Of a stretch of DNA of 33,553 nt, positions 1-6,129 are shown piece after piece. The DNA is taken from positions 1-33,553 of the forward strand of contig JACPQF010000043.1 of NCBI GenBank assembly GCA_016190625.1. Reading direction: 5' to 3'. The position numbers were made by a program, and so were the translations under genes. Each line of letters begins with the position of its first letter. Positions within the stretch are counted from its first letter, which is position 1. The notes beneath the pieces were generated by a model that was given only the letters and a program-made list of their open reading frames with translations, did no database searches and had not been told where the DNA came from. This DNA comes from Chloroflexota bacterium (GTDB lineage Bacteria; Chloroflexota; Dehalococcoidia; JACPQF01).

Positions 1-4
1 CCAC

Positions 5-419
5 CTTTCAGTACCCTAATCCACGGGTCGATGGTCGATGGGTATAAGGAGGGCTGCCCGCACTGGTGGCCGAGGGAGACTTTCAGTACCCTAATCCACG
101 GGTCGATGGTCGATGGGGCGGCACCGTGAGCCGTATGCGTGATGCGGCGATGATCTTTCAGTACCCTAATCCACGGGTCGATGGTCGATGGGTTTGAGCG
201 AGGCCGAGGCCAGCGCGGTGCTCGTGGAACTTTCAGTACCCTAATCCACGGGTCGATGGTCGATGGGCAAGCCCCGCGTGGTGCCCTATGCGCCTCGCAA
301 GCGCAACTTTCAGTACCCTAATCCACGGGTCGATGGTCGATGGGGCAAGGCTTAGAACTCTGGCAAGCGCCTCCTCACTCTCTTTCAGTACCCTAATCCA
401 CGGGTCGATGGTCGATGGG
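5..419 (-). CRISPR. CRISPR array, six identical 38-nt repeats, continuing past the left edge
   Basis: Six perfect repeats lie at 5-42, 80-117, 155-192, 230-267, 307-344 and 382-419. The five spacers are 37, 37, 37, 39 and 37 nt. On the plus strand each repeat begins CTTTCAGTACCC and ends GTCGATGGG, and contains a tandem 7-mer (TCGATGG twice). Read on the minus strand the repeat ends in ACTGAAAG, the usual form of the 8-nt crRNA 5' handle, so transcription runs leftward. The leader-proximal repeat is therefore 382-419 and the leader lies at higher coordinates. The array is downstream of, and co-oriented with, the whole cas locus. Bases 1-4 are the end of a sixth spacer. No spacer matches anything I can see elsewhere in the window. 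All repeats being identical fits the leader-proximal end of an active array. Confidence 0.97.
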
Positions 420-732
420 GGCAGCGGGATTTCTCGCTCCGGAGGGGATTTTGGTCGTCGGGTCCCCTATCGGGGGCTGTAGAGCCACCACAGAGGCCAG
501 CCTCTACGCCACTTGCCCAGGCCCCAGCGCCAGTTTTCGCAAATCGGTCTTCTGCGCCAAAATAGGGGGTATTTGCGAAAGACGCCTGTCCCGTTTCCCG
601 ATAACTTGGCCATCTTGGCTTGCCAGTTATACAACAATCCGCTGCTTTGTCCAATTGCAATTCAAACCGCCTGTGTTCGCTCAACGTCTTGCGAAGCCTG
701 CCCTCTTGAACGATGTCTCACCCCGCCCCTCG
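420..732 (-). promoter_or_regulatory. CRISPR leader
   Basis: This stretch between the first repeat and the TATAAT promoter has no convincing gene; the short ORFs in it overlap repeats and lack ribosome binding sites. It is the position expected for a leader given the repeat orientation. It holds a 10-bp inverted repeat (TTTCGCAAAT at 535-544 and ATTTGCGAAA at 571-580, 26 nt apart) and a small palindrome AGAGGC-CA-GCCTCT at 492-505. Either could be a protein-binding site for adaptation or regulation. That role is inferred. Confidence 0.7.
535..580. promoter_or_regulatory. 10-bp inverted repeat in the CRISPR leader
   Basis: TTTCGCAAAT at 535-544 is perfectly complementary to ATTTGCGAAA at 571-580. 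The centres are 36 bp apart, roughly 3.5 helical turns. It lies between the promoter and the first repeat. It could be a dimeric operator (the locus encodes two HTH regulators), a leader bend site for spacer integration, or a hairpin in the pre-crRNA leader transcript. Confidence 0.45.
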
Positions 733-738
733 GTCCCA

Positions 739-768
739 ATTATAGCATACAGACAATGGTGGCGCCAA
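739..768 (-). promoter_or_regulatory. Predicted sigma70 promoter of the CRISPR array
   Basis: On the minus strand a perfect -10 TATAAT (744 to 739) lies 18 bp downstream of TTGGCG (768 to 763), which matches four of six -35 bases. Transcription would begin near 732 and run leftward through the leader into the array. This agrees with the orientation deduced from the repeat ends. The nearest heptamer element starts just upstream of it. Confidence 0.7.
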
Positions 769-775
769 CGACGTT

Positions 776-873
776 TGGGGTAGGGTAGAGGGTATAGGGT
801 AGAGGGTATAGGGGCCTCTCCTTCACCCTCAACCCTCAACCCTCAACCCTCAACCCTACACACTACACCCTAG
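776..873. repeat. Heptamer hairpin element A
   Basis: A G-rich arm of GGGTAGA/GGGTATA units, a short centre (GGGGCCTCTCCTTC) and a C-rich arm of repeated CCCTCAA units form an imperfect inverted repeat. It sits between csa1 and the CRISPR leader promoter. The TAG stop of csa1 lies at its right edge. Each strand carries a run of G3 tracts with 4-nt loops, so a G-quadruplex is possible as well as a hairpin. Confidence 0.85.
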
Positions 874-1781
874 CCCCGACAGTCCCCGTGGTACGGACAC
901 AGCTCTCCACACACCTGCCCTACCCCCGGGTCGATCTGCTCCTCCACCATCCTCATCCGCTCGTCTCGCTCGTCGATAAACCACTGGCGGAGCTCGTCGT
1001 CCACTCGGTGGAAGTCGCGCTCGAGGATGACGCGGCCCTCGCGGAAACTGACATATACGATGCAGCCGAGATTAACCGGAAACTCGTACACGCTCTCCAT
1101 CACCAGGGCGTAGCCCGTGGTGGTCAGGCGGTGAAACGTCTCCCGGCTGCCAAACTTGATGTCCAACACGGTGGGTTCGGCGAAATTGAAGGCGTCGGCC
1201 GACAGGTGGGCGCTCAACCCGAGAAAGGTGCCATCCAGCCTTTGTTCGACGGTTACGGGCAGCGCCTGCGCCACCAGGGAATCGGCGCCCACATACGGCT
1301 GTCTGGCCAGCACGTCCTGAACTCGCGCTACTATGCGGTGCCGCTCGAAGGACATCAGAGAATCCACTTTGGCCCGCAATCCGCTAGTCGCCGCGGCCGT
1401 CAGACCCTGCGCCGACGCCAGCGGATCTCGATCCGGTCGAACCGCGCTGAGCTGGTCGAGACAACCCACGCCCAAATTGTAGATGATGCGCTTGCTGGCC
1501 AGGATGAGCTCGGCCAACGTGCGATGGAGGGTCGCGCCCTCGACCATCGGCTGGTTCGGCGGCCGCTTCAGGCCGAGGACCCGCCGCAGATAGACATCTC
1601 GCCCCGTCGAGCAGTACTTGCCGGCGATCTCGTAGATGCCCAGCGGCGACTCGTAGATCGGGCTTAGGGGCGGCTGGTGCCAGTTCCAGCCCCTGAGCTC
1701 CCCCGCTACCCCCTGCTCGCGCGCCTCCGGCACCGGCTTGCGCAGCACGTATCGTCGCTCTTCTTCCGTCAAAAAGTACAT
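870..1781 (-). CDS. csa1: Cas4-family nuclease, Csa1 type
   Basis: A PD-(D/E)xK (RecB-like) nuclease of the Csa1/Cas4a branch, expected to trim prespacers for Cas1-Cas2. From ATG 1781 it is 303 aa. Visible marks are the N-terminal block GELRGWNWH (residues 28-35), the first Fe-S cysteine in GKYCSTGRDVYLRR (C57), H86, the nuclease motif VLDIKFG (D207, K209), and the C-terminal cysteines CGELCPYHGDC (C291, C295, C301), giving four ligands for a [4Fe-4S] cluster. The frame stays open upstream to GTG 1862, but that extension is translated heptamer repeat (PPSTLYPKPSTLN). ATG 1781 opens exactly where I recall the family beginning, so I chose it. No Shine-Dalgarno is left in front of it because the array abuts it. 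Csa1 is classically tied to archaeal I-A loci, so its pairing here with I-B/III-B and a second Cas4 is notable. Confidence 0.85.
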   Translation of the reverse strand: MYFLTEEERRYVLRKPVPEAREQGVAGELRGWNWHQPPLSPIYESPLGIYEIAGKYCSTGRDVYLRRVLGLKRPPNQPMVEGATLHRTLAELILASKRIIYNLGVGCLDQLSAVRPDRDPLASAQGLTAAATSGLRAKVDSLMSFERHRIVARVQDVLARQPYVGADSLVAQALPVTVEQRLDGTFLGLSAHLSADAFNFAEPTVLDIKFGSRETFHRLTTTGYALVMESVYEFPVNLGCIVYVSFREGRVILERDFHRVDDELRQWFIDERDERMRMVEEQIDPGVGQVCGELCPYHGDCRG

Positions 1782-1783
1782 CT

Positions 1784-1842
1784 TGTTTAGGGTAGAGGGT
1801 TTAGGGTAGAGGGTTGAGGGGGGAACGACTCCCCTATACCCC
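1784..1842. repeat. Heptamer hairpin element B1
   Basis: The G-rich arm (TTTAGGGTAGAGGG units), core GGGGGGAACGACTCCCC and a short C-rich arm CCCTATACCCC lie directly upstream of the csa1 ATG. The reading frame crosses the element if the distal GTG start is used. Confidence 0.85.
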
Positions 1843-1872
1843 ATGAGTGCTACGGCGGGCACTTAGCAGACA

Positions 1873-1932
1873 TCCCCCTGGGGTTGAGGAGGTAACGTCT
1901 CCCCTATACCCTCCCTTTACCCTCTACCCTAC
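1873..1932. repeat. Heptamer hairpin element B2
   Basis: The core GAGGAGGTAACGTCTCCCC with a short G-rich arm and a longer C-rich arm (CCCTATACCCTCCC and more) lies between the cas4 stop and element B1. Its core resembles that of B1 (AACGACTCCCCTATACC), which suggests both derive from one element. Confidence 0.8.
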
Positions 1933-1935
1933 CGT

Positions 1936-2619
1936 TCACCCCCTATCGTTGCAGAATCGGAGAAACTCGCAGTCGACACAGCGGCCCTTGTGCCGCGTGG
2001 CCGCCGGCATGGTTTCCGCGGCGACCATTTGGCGAATCGCCACCATGGCATCCCGAACGAAGCCGCGCATGCTCGGGGTTATAGTTATCTCGTGGCTTCG
2101 CTTCGTGGGGATGGCGTGAATGAAGCCGCGCCGAACCGGTTTGTCCCATTTGTCCTCGACCAAGAGCGCGTAAGCCGTCAACTGATACTTGTGATTCAGC
2201 CCCGGCAGCCCGGGAGAGTTCTTGAAGTCCACGGGAATCACCTCCTCTCGCGAGGTTATCACCATGTCCAGCAGTCCCGACAGGCCCAGCCTCTCGGAGT
2301 AGAGCCGGACGTTGAACTGGCGCTCCCGGGGGCCACCCTCCTCGTCCAGCCGATAGCTCTTCAAGCTCCGCCTCGCCTCCAGGTCCTCCACCCGCTGGTG
2401 CGCCAGCTTCCCTTCCTCCATTTTATATGTAGTCGGGCGCTTGACCGGCATGCAGTAAGTAAAGTAGAGTATCCGCTGGCAATAGCCGAACTGCTTCAGG
2501 TCGGTAACTGTTAAGATAGGGTAGAGGGTAGAGGGTGGAGGGTTGAGGGGGGAACGGGTTCCCTCCACCCTGTACCCTCCACCCTCTACCCTACGTCCTC
2601 TACCCTCAACCCTCTCCAT
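1936..2619 (-). CDS. cas4: CRISPR-associated exonuclease Cas4
   Basis: A RecB-like 5'-3' exonuclease that processes prespacers and helps PAM selection with Cas1-Cas2. In the 227-aa frame the family proper begins near residue 36 (ILTVTDLKQFGYC). Ligand and catalytic residues seen are C47, H74, D118 (GLSGLLDMV), D131-x-K133 (VPVDFK in family terms; here IPVDFKN), the QLTAYALL motif (Q146, Y150) and the C-terminal cluster CVDCEFLRFC (C214, C217, C223). Residues 1-35 are translated heptamer repeat (RVEGGGYRVEG, then PLNPPPSTLYP). There is no ATG at the native position, so initiation must occur upstream, either at 2619 inside the end of cas2 or at a GTG in the repeat. The array seems to have displaced the original start codon. 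Confidence 0.92.
   Translation of the reverse strand: MERVEGRGRRVEGGGYRVEGTRSPLNPPPSTLYPILTVTDLKQFGYCQRILYFTYCMPVKRPTTYKMEEGKLAHQRVEDLEARRSLKSYRLDEEGGPRERQFNVRLYSERLGLSGLLDMVITSREEVIPVDFKNSPGLPGLNHKYQLTAYALLVEDKWDKPVRRGFIHAIPTKRSHEITITPSMRGFVRDAMVAIRQMVAAETMPAATRHKGRCVDCEFLRFCNDRG
2516..2616. repeat. Heptamer hairpin element C, overlapping cas2 and cas4
   Basis: The G-rich arm (ATAGGGTAGAGGG units), core GGGGGGAACGGGTTCCC and a long C-rich arm end in the cas2 stop region. It encodes the first 35 residues of the cas4 frame and the last residues and TGA of cas2. Confidence 0.88.
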
Positions 2620-2860
2620 CCACCACCACCGCTTTTCTTAGCCGGAGGTCTTTGTCGCACAAGGGAAAGAGCTGGACGTTGGCCGCCTTCTTGCCCACCT
2701 TTCGCTTGATCTTCTGGAGCAGCTCACCCTGCCGGTTGGTGTTCAGCTCGCCAAAGAAGGCGCTGTATTGGATGCGCTCCAACCCGTAGTCAAGGCAGAT
2801 ATCCGCCACCTTGCTCCGTAGCCCGTTATCGGGAATGTCGTAAATCACAATGGTCTTCAT
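2606..2860 (-). CDS. cas2: CRISPR adaptation protein Cas2
   Basis: Small ferredoxin-like protein that forms the structural core of the Cas1-Cas2 integrase. At 84 aa it has the typical beta1 strand with the conserved Asp (MKTIVIYDIPD, D8), the central RIQYSAFFGELN block and the ANVQLFPLC strand. The tail VDGEG and its TGA stop are encoded by a heptamer unit, so the native C terminus was probably rewritten. The upstream element D ends only five bases before the ATG and no Shine-Dalgarno is visible. The gene follows cas1 and overlaps the cas4 frame by 14 nt. Confidence 0.95.
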   Translation of the reverse strand: MKTIVIYDIPDNGLRSKVADICLDYGLERIQYSAFFGELNTNRQGELLQKIKRKVGKKAANVQLFPLCDKDLRLRKAVVVDGEG

Positions 2861-2865
2861 CTGCG

Positions 2866-2976
2866 TAGGGTATAGGGTATAGGGTTGAGGGGCAACCCCT
2901 CCCCTCTACCCTCTATCCTCTACCCTCTACCCTCTACCCTCTACCCTCTATCCTATACCCTCCACCCTCAACCCTA
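2866..2976. repeat. Heptamer hairpin element D
   Basis: Fills the whole cas1-cas2 junction. The short G-rich arm (GTAGGGTATAGGG) and core GGGGCAACCCCTCCCC are followed by about ten CCCTCTA-type units. On the mRNA the G-rich strand comes first and the C-rich arm abuts the cas2 start codon, so the predicted hairpin would sit directly at the initiation site. Confidence 0.9.
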
Positions 2977-2981
2977 TTCCA

Positions 2982-4055
2982 TCACCACCTTGTGGTAAAT
3001 GGCCTATACGCTTGCCGCTCGCCGCGGACGAAGGCGGCGACGTGGCGGGCCTGAGATTGGATGATGGTGCGCAGCCTGTGCTTCTTGCCCTCGTACATCT
3101 CCTGTCCCTCCAGCCGCTCGTTCACCCTATCGGCAATGTTGCGCCGGCTGGCCTCGTCCAGCCGCCCTTCCTCCACCTTGATCTCCGTGCCCTTGTTGAG
3201 AAGGGCGAAGATGGAGCGGTCTACTACGGTCTGTCTGAACTCCTCGACCATGTCCAGCACCATGCTCGGACGTCCCGCCCGGTCGACGTGGAGGAACCCG
3301 GCGAAGGGGTCGAGTCCGGCGAGGATGACTGCCCTCTCCGTCTGGCTGTAAAGGACGCCGTAGCCATAGTTCAGGGCGGAGTTGACGGCGTCCTCCGCCC
3401 CTCGCGTCTCCCGCCCCTTCCAATCGACCTCGGGAATGATCAGATCTCTCGCCGCTTCCCAATAGACCTTGGCAGCGTGCGCCTCCAATGTCATTATCGG
3501 GTGGCGGAGGTCGTCTATCTGGTCTCCCGCCTGGTCCCGCATCTCGCGGGCGTAGTCGTCGATCTTGTCGGCGGCGGTCCTCACCCGCTCGTAGAGGTCC
3601 CTGTCCGTGACCTTGCGGTACTTGGCCATGTACTTGAGCAAGGCTGACTGGTTGGCCAGCTTGCCGGTGGCAAAGCCCTTGCCCAGCTCGACGCCCCGCC
3701 GGTCGAGAAAAGCCAGCAGTTGCTCCCGCCTGGTCTTCACCGTGCCCACGAGGTCGGGGGAGATCAGCCTGGCGTAGGGGCGGCCGCTGTAGGTGAGGAA
3801 GCTGATCTGGATACCCTGCTCGGCGCAGTGGCGGATGACGTCGCTGGAGAGGCTGACGCCGCCGGCCACGATGAGGATGTGCTCGATGCCGAAGAACGGG
3901 CGCTCGAGGAGAACCTCCCCCTTGACGCTCACCCGCAGCCGCTCCGAATGCTTGCCCACGAAGGCGCCGAAGCGGTCGATGGTTAGGGTGGAGGGTGGAG
4001 GGTTGAGGGTGGAGGGAGGGTTATTCTCCGGCTTGTCGTCGAGCTTTTGGGTCAT
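2982..4055 (-). CDS. cas1: CRISPR integrase Cas1
   Basis: Metal-dependent integrase that inserts spacers at the leader end together with Cas2. The frame is 357 aa. The N-terminal beta domain starts at TIDRFGAFVGKHSERL (residue 25 on). The alpha-helical domain carries the catalytic glutamate in TLEAHAAKVYWE (E191), then H256 in FAGFLHVDRAG and D268 in MVLDMVEEFR, so the active site is complete. Residues 13-24 (PPSTLNPPPSTL) are encoded by an in-frame heptamer array between a native-looking leader peptide MTQKLDDKPENN and the conserved domain. The ATG at 4055 lies inside one copy of a 23-bp direct repeat shared with the preceding four-helix gene. The best upstream GAGG is about 12 nt away. Confidence 0.96.
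   Translation of the reverse strand: MTQKLDDKPENNPPSTLNPPPSTLTIDRFGAFVGKHSERLRVSVKGEVLLERPFFGIEHILIVAGGVSLSSDVIRHCAEQGIQISFLTYSGRPYARLISPDLVGTVKTRREQLLAFLDRRGVELGKGFATGKLANQSALLKYMAKYRKVTDRDLYERVRTAADKIDDYAREMRDQAGDQIDDLRHPIMTLEAHAAKVYWEAARDLIIPEVDWKGRETRGAEDAVNSALNYGYGVLYSQTERAVILAGLDPFAGFLHVDRAGRPSMVLDMVEEFRQTVVDRSIFALLNKGTEIKVEEGRLDEASRRNIADRVNERLEGQEMYEGKKHRLRTIIQSQARHVAAFVRGERQAYRPFTTRW
3983..4021. repeat. Heptamer array E inside cas1
   Basis: Five to six G-rich units (TTAGGGTGGAGGG and variants) on the plus strand, in frame near the 5' end of cas1. They encode a Pro/Ser/Thr/Leu linker. Only the G-rich arm is present, so this is a partial or decayed copy. Confidence 0.85.
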
Positions 4056-4073
4056 AGAGTTCGTCAGCCTCTT
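4051..4073. repeat. 23-bp direct repeat, copy 1 (left flank of element F)
   Basis: Identical over 23 bp to 4154-4176. Begins GTCATAGAGTTCG and ends CAGCCTCTT. It contains the cas1 start codon on the minus strand. The position either side of a heptamer element is that of a target-site duplication. Confidence 0.9.
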
Positions 4074-4153
4074 GCGGTTAGGGTTGATGGTTTAGGGTCT
4101 AGGGTTTAGGATGGACGGTAATCTCCCCTCAACCCTTAACCCTCCACCCTAGA
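4074..4153. repeat. Heptamer hairpin element F, flanked by a 23-bp duplication
   Basis: The G-rich arm (TTAGGGTTGATGGTTTAGGG), centre GGATGGACGGTAATCTCCCC and a C-rich arm (CAACCCTTAACCCTCC) lie between the two 23-bp repeats. It encodes the terminal RVEG and TAA of the four-helix frame. This is the only copy in the window for which I see flanking direct repeats. Confidence 0.85.
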
Positions 4154-4553
4154 GTCATAGAGTTCGTCAGCCTCTTTCAGATTGGCTCCTGGTGTCTGGC
4201 GCTTCTCCCTCAAGGTTCGAAGCATGGTTGCCAAGATGCGGAGGACTTCTTCGTTTCGGGCTTGAAGCTCGTGGGCCACTTCGGCGGCGAGCAGGCCGGA
4301 ATCATGCAGAACCGTGAGCCAGTTATCGGCTTCGTTGGCCGAGCCGAAAGCGATTTCGAGAAAGCGCTCGTATTCTCTACCGCTATGGCGTCCGTAGCCC
4401 TCGGCGATGTTCGCCCCAATGGAGGACCGCCCGGACGAGCTGCCCGGCAACGATATCCGTCGCCCGTGAACGCCCCAACAAATCGACGGCTTTGATCATC
4501 CTGATCCCGTTCACATGCGCCTTCTGCCATCCGATCAGGTCCTCACAAATCAT
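4136..4553 (-). pseudogene. Four-helix-bundle protein (TIGR02436-like), frameshifted
   Basis: The 3' part (about 4136-4435) reads SIGANIAEGYGRHSGREYERFL and onward, typical of the small four-helix-bundle/S23 family. The 5' part lies in another frame: ATG 4553, preceded by AAGGAG, reads MICEDLIGWQKAH through QLVRA. The frames meet near 4440 (GTCCGGGCGGTCC), where an extra base or a 2-base loss breaks the gene; 418 nt is not a multiple of three. It may be genuine decay or a sequencing error. The last residues (RVEG) and TAA come from element F. Before that insertion the frame would have run into the start of cas1 and ended in ELYDPKARRQAGE. Family function is unknown. No reverse transcriptase is present, so this is not an Avd of a diversity-generating retroelement. 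Confidence 0.7.
4154..4176. repeat. 23-bp direct repeat, copy 2 (right flank of element F)
   Basis: Identical to 4051-4073. On the minus strand it encodes KEADELYD at the end of the four-helix frame, which fits that protein's continuation, so this copy is probably the original sequence context. Confidence 0.9.
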
Positions 4554-4568
4554 CTCTTGCTCCTTGGG

Positions 4569-4640
4569 CTAGGGTAGAGGGTACAGGGTTTAGGGTGGAG
4601 GGGGAGGCCCCAAAACCCCTATAGCCCAAACCCTATACCC
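4569..4640. repeat. Heptamer hairpin element G
   Basis: The G-rich arm (CTAGGGTAGAGGGTACAGGG), centre GGGGGAGGCCCC and a C-rich arm (AAAACCCCTATAGCCC) lie between csx15 and the four-helix gene. The csx15 stop codon (TAG, 4633-4635) lies inside it. Confidence 0.85.
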
Positions 4641-5013
4641 GCTTCCTCCGCGCCCCGTCCCTCAGGTGCTGCAGGCTGATGACCTCGGCCACCTCGAACT
4701 GGGCAGGAAAGCTGTTTGTCGGTCGAAGTCGCAGGATGGCCGGGAAGTAGCCGCAGCGCCCGTGCAGCTCGGCCAGAACCACCGCCGCCGAATGGTTCAG
4801 AGATGGGAGGTTGACTATCAAGGGGATGGACTGCCAATCCCTGGCCGAGAGGTCCACCTCATCCACCAAGGCGGCGACCTGCGGTGCCAAGGGCTGCGCC
4901 GGGTCTACCTGGCTGTCGACCTCGATCACTCGTTCCACGGTAGCGCCGCCGATTTCCTCCAACTGGCGGATCTGTTTTTGGTCGAGCGGATGGGCAAAGT
5001 TTACGATTATCAA
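4633..5013 (-). CDS. csx15: CRISPR accessory protein Csx15
   Basis: Matches the pattern I recall for Csx15: N-terminal IIVNFAHPLDQKQIRQLEE and the block PSLNHSAAVVLAELHGRCGY then PAILRLRP (about residues 70-97). Csx15 occurs in type III loci. It is a small Rossmann-like protein predicted to bind or degrade cyclic oligoadenylate, switching off CARF effectors. It starts with TTG at 5013, overlapping the stop of the CARF gene (TTGA) with GGAGG five bases upstream. The two products are thus translationally coupled, as expected for an effector and its off-switch. The C terminus RKRV ends at a TAG supplied by a heptamer unit. Recognition of the family is fairly secure; the exact activity is inferred. 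Confidence 0.8.
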   Translation of the reverse strand: MIIVNFAHPLDQKQIRQLEEIGGATVERVIEVDSQVDPAQPLAPQVAALVDEVDLSARDWQSIPLIVNLPSLNHSAAVVLAELHGRCGYFPAILRLRPTNSFPAQFEVAEVISLQHLRDGARRKRV

Positions 5014-6128
5014 CGCTCCCTCCCCAACAGTTGCGCAAGTTCTTGTTGTACTATCGAGTAGTGGCTCGCGTGGCAGGCCGTGGTTATCACCTCTAACTCG
5101 ATTCCGTGACAGGCGACGTGAAACAGTTCCCCCACCAATCTGACCTCTCTTCGCGCGCTTTCGCCCTTAAGGTAGCGGAAGGAATCAACGTACCGCTCGG
5201 AGGCCAAGCGATCCTTAAAACGCTCGAACTCCGTGCTGCGATGTGGCTCCTGCGACCAATCCTGCGTCTGATCCTTGTCCTTGGGCAGTCGCGCCGACGC
5301 TTTGAGGGCGGGCGGTGTTCTGTAGCGCTCATATACTATAAGGCCCAACGCGGACAGGGTACATTGGCCATTGTCGAACTCCAACAGCGGGAGCAGTTTG
5401 TCTCGTTGCTCGGGATTCAATCCTCGCAGTGCTTGCTCGCCTGAAACTGCCGTCTCAGCCTCGATTCTCGCCAGCCGGGGCTCCACCAGCCTTACGAATT
5501 CCTGGTCGAAGTCTACGGGGAGGGGAGGCAAGGTGAGCAATTCGTCGGACCTTTCGAAAATGTACTTTACGGGTACCTGAAACAACAGGCCAATAAGCGT
5601 GGTATACGGTACGACGCCCTTGTAGCCAGCAGTGGCGTTCAGGATGACGTCGCGCCCGTAGCGGTTCGCCGGATTGTTGATCTCTTGGACCGTTTTCTGG
5701 ACGTAGTTTTGGATTCCCAAGCTGCGAAATCGGCCAGGGTTATCTACTTGCAGGCCGTCGATGGTTTGCACCTCCACCGCACATTGCCACTTTCTCCTGG
5801 CGTACTCCGCTACTATTCTCGCCGTGCACACGCTTTCGGGCGAATCACTGGCGTAAAGGACGACCCTATCCTCCCGCGCCAGCCCTAGCTTCGCCATGCT
5901 CTTGATCTCGGGTCCGGCTTGTTGGAGCCCGTTTCTGCCGTCCATATCCAGCCTCTCGATCGCGGTGAGGCGGCTTTGCTCGATATCTCTCTGCCACGGT
6001 GCCTTGCCATCGGCCACCAGCTTCATGTCGCTCTTCCGCACCTCTTCTGCCAATCTCTCCTCAGCCCGCATCAGCGGTTCGACAAAAGAGGCTCCCACAG
6101 TCATCAATACTAGCTTTGGCTTGCTCAT
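5010..6128 (-). CDS. CARF-domain effector (Csx1/Csm6 or APE2256-like) with possible RelE-like C terminus
   Basis: The 372-aa protein begins with a CARF-type Rossmann fold: strand LVLMTVGASF (6-15) and the ligand-loop signature ILNATAGYKGVVPY (162-175), as in the TIGR02619/APE2256 group. It should sense cyclic oligoadenylate made by Cmr2. The middle (about 205-270) may be a winged-helix or linker. The tail (about 298-360) has FERFKDRL, RYLKGESARREVRLVG and FHVACHGIELEVITTACHAS, resembling the beta-strands of RelE/ParE ribonucleases. CARF-RelE fusions are known in type III loci. A HEPN Rx4-6H motif could be forced at R330-H337 but sits in a predicted beta strand. It follows cmr6 by one base and overlaps csx15 by four. 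Confidence 0.8.
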   Translation of the reverse strand: MSKPKLVLMTVGASFVEPLMRAEERLAEEVRKSDMKLVADGKAPWQRDIEQSRLTAIERLDMDGRNGLQQAGPEIKSMAKLGLAREDRVVLYASDSPESVCTARIVAEYARRKWQCAVEVQTIDGLQVDNPGRFRSLGIQNYVQKTVQEINNPANRYGRDVILNATAGYKGVVPYTTLIGLLFQVPVKYIFERSDELLTLPPLPVDFDQEFVRLVEPRLARIEAETAVSGEQALRGLNPEQRDKLLPLLEFDNGQCTLSALGLIVYERYRTPPALKASARLPKDKDQTQDWSQEPHRSTEFERFKDRLASERYVDSFRYLKGESARREVRLVGELFHVACHGIELEVITTACHASHYSIVQQELAQLLGRER

Positions 6129-6129
6129 G

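Noticed and set aside
5-419. A link between the CRISPR repeat and the heptamers, because the repeat contains TTAGGGTA.
   Set aside because: Only one unit-length match, outside any array or hairpin; too short to claim common origin.
776-2976. Telomere-like or eukaryotic contamination reading of the GGGTTTA-type repeats.
   Set aside because: The units vary (GGGTAGA, GGGTTGA, GGGTGGA), form inverted pairs and sit between and inside bacterial operon genes.
4136-4553. A diversity-generating retroelement accessory protein (Avd-like four-helix bundle).
   Set aside because: No reverse transcriptase, template repeat or variable repeat is present in the window.
5026-5160. A HEPN Rx4-6H motif (R330 to H337) in the CARF effector.
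   Set aside because: The segment is predicted beta strand (REVRLVGELFHVAC), the surrounding helices of a HEPN domain are missing, and a RelE-like fold explains the pattern better.
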